From positions 2,423,001 to 2,487,000 of the forward strand of contig NZ_VISI01000002.1 of the NCBI RefSeq assembly GCF_007827365.1: a stretch of DNA of 64,000 nucleotides. The letters are read 5' to 3'. The stretch comes from Olleya sp. Hel_I_94 (lineage in GTDB: Bacteria > Bacteroidota > Bacteroidia > Flavobacteriales > Flavobacteriaceae). This document shows positions 47,401 through 55,999 of the stretch, piece by piece. A program made the position numbers and the translations under genes. The notes beneath the pieces are model-generated. The model did not search any database, had not been told where the DNA came from, and worked only from the letters and a program-made list of their open reading frames with translations. Every line of letters begins with the position of its first letter. Positions within the stretch are counted from its first letter, which is position 1.

Positions 47401-47633
47401 GTTTACGTCCAATTTTAATGACTTCGTTTGCTTTTATTTTAGGATTGATGCCATTAGCATTAGCAACAGGTGTTGGATCTGAAGGAAACAACTCGATTGG
47501 ATCTGGAGCAGCAGGAGGAATGTTAATTGGTACTATTCTAGGAGTATTTGTTATTCCAATCTTATTTATATTATTCCAATGGTTACAAGAAAAAGTTTCG
47601 GGTAAACCAGCAGTACAAACTATTGAAGACTAA
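44496..47633 (+). CDS. RND efflux pump, HAE1/AcrB type
   Basis: 1045 residues, standard RND length. N-terminus MLKTFIERPVLSTVISIIIV, porter domains with PIEEYPDIAPP, and proton-relay helix 4 AIGIVVDDAIVVVEAV with the two Asp residues. Later AKNAILIVEFA in helix 10-11 gives the Lys. Twelve helices. Exports hydrophobic compounds using the proton gradient; substrates unknown. The adjacent OmpM/TolC-like gene starts 4 bp after the stop. Confidence 0.96.
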   Translation: MLKTFIERPVLSTVISIIIVLLGVISITSLPIEEYPDIAPPTIKVVANYTGANAETVLESVIIPIEEQINGVEGMTYITSTASNTGAAEITVYFDQEIDADIAAVNVQNRVSRATPLLPQEVIQTGITTQKQETSVLMFISMYSESEDYDATFIQNYLKINVIPAMQRISGVGDVSVFSQKDYAMRIWLNPEKLASYNLIPSDISAALAEQNLEAAAGSLGENNGESFSYTLTYSGRFKDEAQYSDIVIKALGNGEFLRLKDVATIELDAQSYGSNAMSKGNPAVFMGIFQTKGSNAQEIIENIKVTLEQVKADLPEGLDVFVPYDTSLFLNASIDKVITTLLEAFLLVFLVVFIFLQDFRSTLIPAIAVPVSIIGTFFFLNVFGYSINLLTLFALVLAIGIVVDDAIVVVEAVHAKMDEGEHNPKKATITAMSEISGAIISITLVMAAVFIPVTFVTGPTGVFYEQFGVTLIIAILISAVNALTLSPALCALLLKEHKEDEELKGKGPLKRFYTLFNRGFNATIDKYGKSLQFLYKKKFISVLLLIIAVVGIYWASTTTPTGFVPNEDRGIVFANIELPPGASLDRTDAVARKLYAQIENIDGIEAVNFIKGRSLISGAGSNFGFGIIKLKNWDEREDASLSAEAITGKLFGVAAGIPDANIIFFSPPSIRGFGNSAGFEINLLDKFGGEFTDLDKANKDFSMALMSHPEIKYATSSFSTSYPQYEMEVNVPLAKEKGVSVSSIFSTLQGYIGGIYASDFSRFGKQFRVYIQALPEDRADENALNSMYVRTDSGEMTPITQFVTLERVYGPQSVTRFNLFNSTMISGATNEGFSTGDAIRVIEEEVAKLPSNYTVAYSGLTREEVNAGNQTTFIFILSILFVYFLLSAQYESYLLPFAVIFSLPFGVFGAYITTKFLGLENNIYFQIALIMLIGLLAKNAILIVEFALARRKNGESIVDAAIHGAKSRLRPILMTSFAFILGLMPLALATGVGSEGNNSIGSGAAGGMLIGTILGVFVIPILFILFQWLQEKVSGKPAVQTIED
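46418..46433. repeat. CTTTCGCGGAAG-like palindrome 4
   Basis: ACTTTCCGCGGAAGCG, inside the RND pump gene, encoding SLSAEA. Confidence 0.6.
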
Positions 47634-47637
47634 AACA

Positions 47638-49056
47638 ATGAAATCAATATTAAAACATAGAAACTTTAGTAAAGGCGCATTAATACTAGTTGTTGCATTA
47701 ACACTACAAAGTTGTTTTGTAGCTCAAGATTATGTGAGACCAGACTTAGATGCTGAAACGCAAGCACTTTACAGAACTGATAATTTACCAACAGATAGCG
47801 TATCTATTGCAGATGTATCCTGGAAAAATTTATTTACAGACCAATACCTTCAAAAATATATAGAAGAAGGTCTTCAAAATAATATGGATGTGCGTATTGC
47901 TTTGCAGCAAATTTTAGCTGCTGAAGCTTATGCAAAACAAGGTAAAGCTGGTTATTTACCATCAGTAAGTGTTGGCGCAAATGCAACGCATCAAGAGTTG
48001 TCAGAAAACAGTCAATTTGGAGCTTTATTTAGTGGTGGAATAGATACTTATGATATTACAGCTAACTTATCTTGGGAAGCAGATATTTGGGGGAAAATTA
48101 GAAGTAATAAACGTGCAACACAAGCTGCTTACTTACAAAGTGTCGCAGGACATCAAGCAGTAAAAACGCAATTAATTTCTAGTATTGCTAATACGTACTA
48201 TAATTTATTGGCATTAGATGCGCAACTAGAAGTGACTAAACAAACTATTTTAACTAGAGAAAGTGGTGTAACAACCATTAAAGCTTTAAAGGACGCTGGA
48301 CAAGTAACACAAGTTGCGGTAGACCAAAATATAGCACAATATAACAGTGCCAAAGCGTTACAGGTAGATATTGAAGTTGCTATTTTTAAAACTGAAAATA
48401 CGCTAAGTATTTTATTAGGAAAATCACCTCAAACTTTTGAAAGAAGTAGTTTAGACATTCAAAATATAGATCAAGATATAGTATTAGGTGTTCCTGCAAC
48501 ATTATTAAGTAACAGACCTGATGTTATGGCTGCAGAGTATGGCTTAATAAATTCTTTTGAGTTAAGTAATGTTGCCAAAAGTAACTTATATCCTTCTTTA
48601 ACATTAACCGCTTCTGGTGGTTTAGAAAGCTTAGATGTAGATAATTTAATTAATGCCAATTCGATTTTTGCAAATATTATAGGCGGAATTACGCAACCTA
48701 TTTTTAATCAACGAAAGTTAAAAACTCAAAGAGAAGTTGCTTTTGCACAACAAGAACAAGCATTACTTAGATTTAAGCAAACGTTGTTAGTGGCAGGAAG
48801 TGAAGTATCTAATGCGTTATATACTTATAAAGCTGAAACTAAAAAGTTTGAGTTTAGAAAAAATGAAGTGGAAGCTTTACGTACAGCCGAAGCTAATTCT
48901 AACGAGTTACTTAAAAATGGTTATGCTAACTACTTAGACTTATTAACAGCTAGAGAAAGCGCTTTAAATGCGGAACTTAATATTATTAACAGCCAATTGC
49001 AGCAACTAGTGTCTATCGTAGATTTATACGAAGCACTTGGTGGTGGATGGAGATAA
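47638..49056 (+). CDS. Outer-membrane efflux protein (TolC/OprM type)
   Basis: 472 residues from the ATG at 47638. An earlier in-frame ATG at 47548 lies inside the pump gene and gives no signal peptide, so it is rejected. Lipoprotein signal with lipobox TLQS|C, as in OprM-type channels. Two OEP repeats (about 70-255 and 265-470) with coiled-coil helices; motifs LSWEADIWGKIRSNKRA and NRPDVMAAEYGL are standard. Forms the trimeric outer-membrane duct of the pump. Confidence 0.93.
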   Translation: MKSILKHRNFSKGALILVVALTLQSCFVAQDYVRPDLDAETQALYRTDNLPTDSVSIADVSWKNLFTDQYLQKYIEEGLQNNMDVRIALQQILAAEAYAKQGKAGYLPSVSVGANATHQELSENSQFGALFSGGIDTYDITANLSWEADIWGKIRSNKRATQAAYLQSVAGHQAVKTQLISSIANTYYNLLALDAQLEVTKQTILTRESGVTTIKALKDAGQVTQVAVDQNIAQYNSAKALQVDIEVAIFKTENTLSILLGKSPQTFERSSLDIQNIDQDIVLGVPATLLSNRPDVMAAEYGLINSFELSNVAKSNLYPSLTLTASGGLESLDVDNLINANSIFANIIGGITQPIFNQRKLKTQREVAFAQQEQALLRFKQTLLVAGSEVSNALYTYKAETKKFEFRKNEVEALRTAEANSNELLKNGYANYLDLLTARESALNAELNIINSQLQQLVSIVDLYEALGGGWR

Positions 49057-49074
49057 TATTTTAATCTAAATGAA

Positions 49075-49677
49075 ATGATAACCAAAGCTCAATTGCTACA
49101 ATGTGCTATTACTAAGTTTACTAGATTTGGTAGTAAGCACGTTACTTTAGACGATTTGGCAACTGAGCTTGGTATATCTAAAAAAACAATTTATTCTTTT
49201 TTTAAAAACAAAGAAGACTTAGTAACATCAAGTCTAGAAAGTTTATTAAACGAGTATAAAAACGATATAAATGGGATTGTTAATAGCAATGGTAAAGATC
49301 CTGTTTTGTGTGTTATTTTAATTTACCGTAGAGGGTTTGAGTATTTAAAATACTTTAAACCCTCTTTTATTTTTGGGTTACAAAAATACTACCCTAAAGC
49401 AAGTTTGTTATTTGATAATTTCTCTGAAGAATTAGCACATAAAACCATACAAGATTTACTTATTGAAGCACAATTAAAAGGAGATATAAGACCCGAAATT
49501 AATATTGAATTAATAGTAAAAATCTATTTTTTTAGAATTGACAATCTTGTTTTTAAAGAAAATAATTTATTTGAAATTTATACAAAAGACGTGTTGTTTA
49601 GGCATTTGGTGTTGTATAATTTAAAAGGGATTGTAAATTATAGTTACACTAATAGATATTTAGAACTTGAATTTTAA
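49075..49677 (+). CDS. TetR/AcrR-family regulator
   Basis: 200 residues. N-terminal TetR helix-turn-helix (TKFTRFGSKHVTLDDLATEL, GISKKTIYSFFKNKEDLV); the ligand-binding C-terminal part is hydrophobic and not assignable. It lies 18 bp after the TolC-like gene and precedes a terminator, so it closes the efflux operon. Two regulators of different families at both ends of one operon suggest more than one inducing signal or autoregulation. Confidence 0.9.
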   Translation: MITKAQLLQCAITKFTRFGSKHVTLDDLATELGISKKTIYSFFKNKEDLVTSSLESLLNEYKNDINGIVNSNGKDPVLCVILIYRRGFEYLKYFKPSFIFGLQKYYPKASLLFDNFSEELAHKTIQDLLIEAQLKGDIRPEINIELIVKIYFFRIDNLVFKENNLFEIYTKDVLFRHLVLYNLKGIVNYSYTNRYLELEF

Positions 49678-49706
49678 GCATAAAAAAGCCTTATAAAAAT
49701 TAAAAA

Positions 49707-49736
49707 GCCTTAACGATAATCTGTTAAGGCATTTTG
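49707..49736. terminator. Terminator between TetR and HmuY genes
   Basis: GCCTTAAC / GTTAAGGC perfect 8-bp stem with an 8-nt loop and ATTTTGT tail. Separates two convergent genes and may serve both. Confidence 0.75.
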
Positions 49737-49763
49737 TCAGGGATTCATTAAATTTTAAAGAAA

Positions 49764-50867
49764 TTATTGTAGTAAGCTATAAACAAACTCAGGATAACCA
49801 CGTTCTCCAGCTTCATTAAAAAGTGCTAAAAACTTAAGTTTATATAAGTTTCCATCTGTGTCTCTAATAATATAAAACACATTGTCTTTTAGTGATGGAG
49901 ATGAACTTGGTCCACCACTGTTTCTCCAACTACTTCCAATACTTCTTTGATCGTCAGAAAATTGTGTGTTGTCTACATCTGCAAGCGTAAAATTATCATA
50001 GGATAACTCAGATTGTATTTCCGTATCTATTACATACGCTTTAGTACTTTGTTTAGTGTTTGTAACTACAAAGTCAGAATAAAAGTATGGACCATAACTA
50101 TCTGTGCCTATAAATACTTCGTCTGTAAACGTAGTAAAGTTTAAATCCCATGCTTCTTTTGCTGGTTCAATTACTATTTCACTAGTAGCATCAAAGCTAA
50201 AAAACGTATAGTTATAAGAGGTGTTTTTAGAGATGGTTACTTCGTGGTGAGTCGTATCATCTAAATCTGCATATTGTAAGATATATTTTGTACCATCTTG
50301 CAATACTCTAACTTTTTTCCAACCTCTCTCGTCATCCGTAGTGTCAATACTTCCTGTGGTAGGAGTTTCTGTACCTACAGTATAACCTAAGTTTACTAGG
50401 TATACTGGATTATCTGCATCTGTTGCTGTAATAGCCGAAAATGCAGTACCATTTAATGCACCATTTGGCGCATCAACATATTGCATGCTAGCTTGGTTAT
50501 AAGTATTGGTTTTAACCAAAGGTTGTAAGTCTAGTACTTCTTGATTTGTAGAGTTTACCGCATCAATATCTGTAGTGGTTAATTGTGCTGCAGCCATTGC
50601 TATAGATCCATTTATGACCACTCTAAATTCTGTTCCTGAATAAAATCCTAAATCCCAAGAGTCACGTTGTACGCTTGTGGTTGTATTTGTACTTAAGTCT
50701 ACATATACTTGGTTTTGCTGATTTGGACCACCAACTGTTGGCGCTACCGCTGCTCCATCAATAACAACTGTTATCGGTTGTGTTGGTGTATTATCGTCGT
50801 CGCTACTACAGTTAGTAAATACTAATGCAGTCATGCAAAGTGCTAGAGTAAATAGTTTGTTTTTCAT
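49764..50867 (-). CDS. hmuY: HmuY family heme-binding lipoprotein
   Basis: 367 residues. Lipobox VFTN|C (Cys20). HmuY pattern: RDSWDLGFYSGTEFRVVING (about 68-87) and later KEAWDLNFTTFTDEVFIG. HmuY proteins bind heme outside the cell and hand it to the HmuR-type TonB receptor; the heme-ligating residues differ between species (two His in Porphyromonas, Met in Tannerella and Prevotella) and I cannot assign them here. It is 11 bp downstream of the TonB receptor gene, in a probable operon. Confidence 0.9.
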   Translation of the reverse strand: MKNKLFTLALCMTALVFTNCSSDDDNTPTQPITVVIDGAAVAPTVGGPNQQNQVYVDLSTNTTTSVQRDSWDLGFYSGTEFRVVINGSIAMAAAQLTTTDIDAVNSTNQEVLDLQPLVKTNTYNQASMQYVDAPNGALNGTAFSAITATDADNPVYLVNLGYTVGTETPTTGSIDTTDDERGWKKVRVLQDGTKYILQYADLDDTTHHEVTISKNTSYNYTFFSFDATSEIVIEPAKEAWDLNFTTFTDEVFIGTDSYGPYFYSDFVVTNTKQSTKAYVIDTEIQSELSYDNFTLADVDNTQFSDDQRSIGSSWRNSGGPSSSPSLKDNVFYIIRDTDGNLYKLKFLALFNEAGERGYPEFVYSLLQ

Positions 50868-50878
50868 TGTATTTGTTT

Positions 50879-53020
50879 TTAAAAATTTAAATTATATAAT
50901 AGTTTTAGGTAATATGATCTTCCGTAACCTAGTAATAGGCTACTATTATTTGTACTGTGTGTTCCTGTTGTATTTGCGCCATTAATAGCAACGCTAGTGA
51001 CATCCAATAGGTTTCTACCACCAATTGTAGCTTGTAGTTTGTTATTAAAAAAAGATTTTTTTACTGAGGCATCCATCCAACTATAAGCATCAGTATTATA
51101 TTTTATAAAGGTGTTGTTTCCACTATCATCTGTACCTTCTGCAATGTAGTTTTGTTGTTTTCCGTTATATTTTAAAAGGACGGTTAAAGCAGTGTCCCAT
51201 TTTTTAATTAAATAACTAGCACTTGTATTAAGTTGCAATGCGTATAAAAAGTCATTTTCTGCATTAACTTCATCATTCATTACTCTAGACACGCCTTGTA
51301 AAGTTGCACCTAAATTAAAAGTCCAATGCTCATGTTTAATAGTGTTTTCTGTGGTTATTCCAAATAGTTTATAGGCATCAATATTGATGTATTGGTATTG
51401 AAGTGGAGAAGGATTCACTAAGGCTAGTTCAATCTTGTCTTTAAGTGCTATGTAGCTTAATTTTAAATTGTTAGTTAAGGATGTGGTTTTAAACCAACTT
51501 CGTTTTTTAATATTTAAAAAAGCTGAAAACCCTTCTTCTGGACTTAGATTTTCGTTACCTCTAACATCGTGGTTAGAGTCTACAAAATAGTAGTACAACT
51601 CTTCAAAATTTGGAGTTCGGTAAGATGATCCAATGCTTGCTCTTAGTTCGTAACCTTTATTTAATAAATACCTAGTGCTAAACGATCCTAATATTTGAGA
51701 TTTAAATTTAGAATTGTATTCATATCGCAATCCTGGACGTAAGGATAATTTACTAGATAATTTAAATTCTGAAGAGGAGAATACCGCATAGTTATTCTGT
51801 TTTTGCGTTTGATCTTGTTGCGTGATTTCTCCTGAAGCTTGTGTGTCAAACCCTTTTATAAATTTAGCTTCATAACCTAATTGATAATTGTAAAAGTCTT
51901 TTTTGGATAGGTTGTTAATAGTTCCTTTGGAGAAAAGTACATTACTGGATTGGTAGGTTTGATCAGTTTGATTTGTCTTGTCCTTTGTGATAATAAAATA
52001 GTTAAACTGATTTAAATCACGCTTTTGTGTTTGATAAGATAAGGACGCATTATAATTAGCTCCAGACGTTTGTGAGCCACTAATGTTTAAGTTATTTACA
52101 AAACGATTTGTAGTAAATATTTTATCTGTTGCAGATGGATTACTGGTTTGTGTTTGCACATTTATATTGGCTCTAACAGCAGCATCATAGAAATTTAAAT
52201 CTTCATTAAAAAACTCGAATTTGTAAAACAATCTAAATTTATCTGAATTATAATGTAAGCTTGCTTTGGTAGTTAATTGGGTTTTTGGTAACCAGTCATA
52301 CCCTCTTAACCCATCATTGTTATAGTAGTTTTGTCCGTGTCTATTGTTGTAGAATCCTGCAAACTGATTTCGGTTAAACCCAATTTTTGAAGACCATTTT
52401 TCGTTAAAATTATGGCCAATATTTATGCCTTGTATATGTCTGCCTTCATCAAATAAGGCATATTCATTACTAACGGTTTCTTCTTGTATAAAGCTTTGGA
52501 TTTCCCAGTCATGGTTAACCGTTTTTTTAGTAATTATATTAATAACACCAGAGACTGCATTGGCACCATATTCGACTCCCATTGCACCTTCAACGATCTC
52601 TATGCGCTCGATATCGTCTAAATTTATTTGAGTTAAATCAATATTATTACCAACGCCATTATCGCTTACTAAAGGTATATTATCAACAAGAATATTAAAG
52701 TATTGCGCATCTAATCCAAAAAATGATATGGTTGATCGTCCAGTTTGGGCACTTGGAATAATGTTTAGATTAAGATTAAAATTAAGTAGGTCTGCTAAAT
52801 TATTAGCAGCTTGTTGGTCTATTTTTTTTCGGTCAATTATAATAACATTATGTACGGATTTTTTAATGGATTGTGGATTATATTGACCTGTAATAACTAC
52901 TTCTTCAAGCTTTTGGACCAGTGTGGAGTCATTAGCTGTAATTTCTTTGTCTTAAGCAGTTGTAATTCCGATTAAAAAAAAAGTAAAATAAACCGTTAAA
53001 TATTTTTTATTTAGAATCAT
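50879..53020 (-). pseudogene. TonB-dependent receptor (HmuR-like) interrupted by TAA at codon 23
   Basis: From the ATG at 53020 the frame encodes a 22-residue signal peptide (MILNKKYLTVYFTFFLIGITTA), then a TAA at 52954-52952, then the same frame stays open for about 690 codons. The stop sits where a Gln (CAA) would normally follow cleavage at TTA|Q, so a single C-to-T change explains it. Downstream in the same frame: TonB-box region, plug domain (EEVVITGQYNPQSIKKSV, RKKIDQQAANNLADLLNF, LVDNIPLVSDNGVGNNIDL, IERIEIVEGAMGVEYGANAV) and a 22-strand barrel-like C-terminus (LLGYGRSYYLKLLYNLNF). The first in-frame ATG after the stop is at 52582, inside the plug domain, so a shorter functional receptor is improbable. 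Alternative explanations: sequencing error or stop readthrough. The partner HmuY is intact. Confidence 0.85.
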
Positions 53021-53038
53021 TCTTGATTAAATTTGCTG

Positions 53039-53046
53039 CAAATATA
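53039..53046 (-). promoter_or_regulatory. -7 element TATATTTG for the receptor/HmuY operon
   Basis: Perfect match on the minus strand, 18 bp before the receptor ATG. A perfect inverted repeat AGAAT-C-ATTCT (53013-53023) covers the start codon, and TCTAAAT half-sites occur nearby; a Fur-type operator is possible but not shown. Confidence 0.55.
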
Positions 53047-53112
53047 AACGTTATTTTAATTCAGTCTAAATAAGAACAACATTTTTTCAAATAAATAAAC
53101 AACCCATTAAAT

Positions 53113-54021
53113 ATGAAAACTTTAACAACTTTATCACTATTATTTTTGACCTTTACAGCCACAATTAATGCACAAAACAAAAAAAAGCAAGACCAAGATG
53201 CTATTAAAAATATGTGTGGTTGTTATGAAGTCACCTTTAATTTTGCAGAGACTTTTAACTATAGTCAAGATTCATTATATAAGCCATCAGAAACTAAAGT
53301 TGATAAAGGTTTAGAGTGGGCACAATTAGTAGAGGATAGCGACAATAAAATTGTGATTCAGCATTTGTTACAAGTTGGTAGTCCAGAGTCTCCATATATT
53401 GTAAAGCACTGGAGACAAGATTGGTTATTTGAAAACACAGATTTTTATATGTACAATGGTGACAATAAGTGGACCTATGTGTCTAAGCCTAAAAAAGAAG
53501 TTAAAAATCAATGGACACAAAAAGTATATCAGGTAGATGATAGTCCACGTTATGAAGGCTCTGCAACTTGGGTTCATGTAGATGGGAAAAGTTTTTGGGA
53601 AAACATTACAACAGCACCTTTGCCAAGAAGAGAGTACACTAAAAGAAGTGATTATAATATTACTTTAAGAGGGAATAGACATCAAACAACAGATACTGGT
53701 TGGGTACACGACCAAGACAATGAAAAAGTGCTAAGAGAAGACGGAAAAGAGGACGTGATATTAGCTAAAGAAAAAGGTTATAATACGTACGTAAAAGTTG
53801 AGGATAGTAAATGTCAAGCTGCTCAAGATTGGTGGAAAACTAATCAAATAAAATGGTCTAAAGTCCGTACAAAATGGGAATCTGTTTTTGCAAGACATCA
53901 AGATCTAGCTTTACAAGCTAAGGTAGATAATAAAGTATTATATAAATATTTGTTTGATGACGAAAACTACTCTAAATCAGAACAAATAAATCCAATAATC
54001 GAAAGTTTTATAATAAAGTAA
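53113..54021 (+). CDS. DUF6607 family exported protein
   Basis: 302 residues. Signal peptide 1-20 (ending INAQ). Conserved-looking start CGCYEVTFNFAETFNYSQD, then ESPYIVKHWRQDWLFEN, SATWVHVDGKSFWENITTA and RREYTKRSDYNITLRGNRHQ; high content of Trp, His, Lys and Asp. This is the DUF6607 pattern, found near HmuY and DUF2271 genes in Flavobacteriia. Function unknown; periplasmic or outer-membrane by signal. It is divergent from the receptor gene (92 bp between starts) and begins the plus-strand operon. Two Cys (CGC) and His-rich segments could bind metal or heme, which is speculation. Confidence 0.8.
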   Translation: MKTLTTLSLLFLTFTATINAQNKKKQDQDAIKNMCGCYEVTFNFAETFNYSQDSLYKPSETKVDKGLEWAQLVEDSDNKIVIQHLLQVGSPESPYIVKHWRQDWLFENTDFYMYNGDNKWTYVSKPKKEVKNQWTQKVYQVDDSPRYEGSATWVHVDGKSFWENITTAPLPRREYTKRSDYNITLRGNRHQTTDTGWVHDQDNEKVLREDGKEDVILAKEKGYNTYVKVEDSKCQAAQDWWKTNQIKWSKVRTKWESVFARHQDLALQAKVDNKVLYKYLFDDENYSKSEQINPIIESFIIK

Positions 54022-54033
54022 AATAAAGTATAA

Positions 54034-55497
54034 ATGAAAAAAGTAATTACAGTTTGCCTACTATTAATTAGTATCGCAGTTAATGCGCAAGACAATGTTT
54101 TTTTAGGTAGAGGTTTTTGGGGACCATCAGTAACCATCCAAGACGTTAAATCTAAAATAGCAGAGGGTAATAATCCAGCCGAATTAAACGAAAATAATTT
54201 TGACCCAGTTGTCTATGCCATCCTGCAATCTGCACCAATCGATGTTATTAAATACATACAATCATTAGATGGTAACGATGTTAATAAATTAACGCACGAT
54301 GGTCGCACGTATATCTTTTGGGCTGCTTATATAGGCAATGATACTATAATGGAATACTTTATTAGCAAAGGTGCTAAAACAGATATTTTGGACGACCATG
54401 GTTTTACGCCTTTAAATTTTGCTGCTAATGCAGGTCAAACAAACATCAAAGTATATGAGCTTTGTTTGGCAAATGGCGCAAACTTAAAAAAAGATTTAGA
54501 CCATAATGGAGCTAATGCTTTACTATTAGCAGCTCCAACCAATATTACATTAACTAACTACTTTGTGTCTAAAGGCTTAAGTCTAAAAAGCGTAGATAGT
54601 AATGGTAACGGAATTTTTAATTATGTTGCTAAAACAGGTGATGTAGAATTGCTAAAAGGGTTAATGGAAAAAGGATTAAAAGGTACAGATCAAGCCTTTA
54701 TTTTTGCCAGTCAAGGGACTAGAGGTAAAACCAACGGGTTACCTGTTTATAGTTATTTAGAAAGTATTGGTTTAAACCCAAATACTAATTCTCCAGATGA
54801 TGTATCACCTTTACATAATGTAGCAGCAAGAAGTAATGATTTAGAGGTTTTAAATTATTTTATTGAAAAAGGAAATGATGTAAACGCTATCGATAAAAGC
54901 GGAAACACACCTTTTTTAAATGCAGTTAGTCAAAATAATATCGAAGTAATATCGATGCTTTTAAAACAGGTTAAGGATATTGATTACGCTAATAAAAAAG
55001 GAGAAACAGCTTTAATGTTAGCCATCCAAAACAACACTGCAGACGTGGTTAAATTAGTCCTGTCTAATGATGCAAAAACAGATCTTGTTGATACTTACGG
55101 AAATAATTTAGCCCATTATTTAATCCAATCTTTTAACCCAAGAAAAGAAAAAGATTTCACCACTAAATTACAGCTTTTAGAAAGTAAAGGGTTTGAGTTT
55201 ACAACGCCTCAAAAAAATGGTAACACATTATTCCATTTAGCTTTAGATAAAAATAATGTCGAATTTTTAAAACAAATTAATCAATTTGGTATCGATGTAA
55301 ATACTGCAAATAACGAAGGGTATACACCTTTACATTTAGCAGCAATGAAGGCTAAGGATAATACGCTTTTAAAGTATTTAATAGCTATTGGAGCAAATAA
55401 AAAAGCAACCACAGGTTTTGAAGAAACTGCATTTGATTTAGCATCAGAAAACGAAATTTTAAAGAACAAAAAAGTAGCATTAGACTTTTTAAAATAA
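54034..55497 (+). CDS. Exported ankyrin-repeat protein
   Basis: 487 residues. Signal peptide 1-18 (ending VNAQ) followed by an ankyrin stretch of about 10-12 repeats, best seen as DHGFTPLNFAANAGQTNIKV, NKKGETALMLAIQNNTADVV and NEGYTPLHLAAMKAKDNTLL. Ankyrin repeats mediate protein contacts; exported ones sit in the periplasm. Other bacteria have periplasmic ankyrin proteins needed for catalase activity (AnkB with KatB), which hints at heme-protein protection but is only an analogy. Located 12 bp after DUF6607 and 6 bp before DUF2271, so part of the same operon. Confidence 0.85.
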   Translation: MKKVITVCLLLISIAVNAQDNVFLGRGFWGPSVTIQDVKSKIAEGNNPAELNENNFDPVVYAILQSAPIDVIKYIQSLDGNDVNKLTHDGRTYIFWAAYIGNDTIMEYFISKGAKTDILDDHGFTPLNFAANAGQTNIKVYELCLANGANLKKDLDHNGANALLLAAPTNITLTNYFVSKGLSLKSVDSNGNGIFNYVAKTGDVELLKGLMEKGLKGTDQAFIFASQGTRGKTNGLPVYSYLESIGLNPNTNSPDDVSPLHNVAARSNDLEVLNYFIEKGNDVNAIDKSGNTPFLNAVSQNNIEVISMLLKQVKDIDYANKKGETALMLAIQNNTADVVKLVLSNDAKTDLVDTYGNNLAHYLIQSFNPRKEKDFTTKLQLLESKGFEFTTPQKNGNTLFHLALDKNNVEFLKQINQFGIDVNTANNEGYTPLHLAAMKAKDNTLLKYLIAIGANKKATTGFEETAFDLASENEILKNKKVALDFLK

Positions 55498-55503
55498 GAT
55501 ATC

Positions 55504-55989
55504 ATGAAAAACATAAAACTAATTTTTAGCATTGCTATACTTAGCATAGCCTTGTTTTCTTTTACAACAATAAACACATCTACTAAGTACAAATGCATGG
55601 TGCAAATGACCAATTATGTTGGCGAAGGAGCTTATGTAGTCATCTCGTTAATTAATCCAGATGGACACTATGAAAAAACATTATATGTTCAAGGAGATGA
55701 TGAGGAGTGGTATAATGACATCACAGAATGGTGGAAATTTCAAGGTAAAGTTAGAGCAGATATTGATGCATTAACAGGAGCTACAATTTCTGGAGGAGAA
55801 CGTGCTATAAGCGTTATTCAAATCGAAGATTCTAAAATAGATGCAGGTTACAGTATACGTTTTGAGTCAGCAGTAGAGGATCAAGAATATTACACAAAAG
55901 ATGTCCAATTTTTGCTAACCTCAGAGAGTGTAAAAAGCAAAACAGAAGGCTCAGGATTTATACGTTACGTACGTTTAATGCCAAATTAA
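55504..55989 (+). CDS. DUF2271 periplasmic protein with flavinylation-like motif
   Basis: 161 residues. Signal peptide about 1-24. DUF2271 core: KYKCMVQMTNYVGEGAYVVI, LINPDGHYEKTLYVQGDDEEW. Residues 88-96 read DALTGATIS, the pattern [ST]-G-A-T seen where ApbE attaches FMN covalently through phosphate to Thr in NqrC, RnfG and FMN_bind proteins; Thr94 would be the acceptor. A flavinylated electron-carrier role fits its position 10 bp before the PepSY reductase gene. DUF2271 proteins have been associated with ApbE-linked redox loci in published surveys. No apbE is in the window. The motif is seen, its modification is inferred. Confidence 0.85.
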   Translation: MKNIKLIFSIAILSIALFSFTTINTSTKYKCMVQMTNYVGEGAYVVISLINPDGHYEKTLYVQGDDEEWYNDITEWWKFQGKVRADIDALTGATISGGERAISVIQIEDSKIDAGYSIRFESAVEDQEYYTKDVQFLLTSESVKSKTEGSGFIRYVRLMPN

Positions 55990-55999
55990 ACCCATATTT

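Noticed and set aside
50879..52582. A shorter receptor starting at the ATG at 52582
   Set aside because: It would start inside the plug domain and lose the signal peptide, while the same frame upstream clearly encodes the missing parts after a single TAA.
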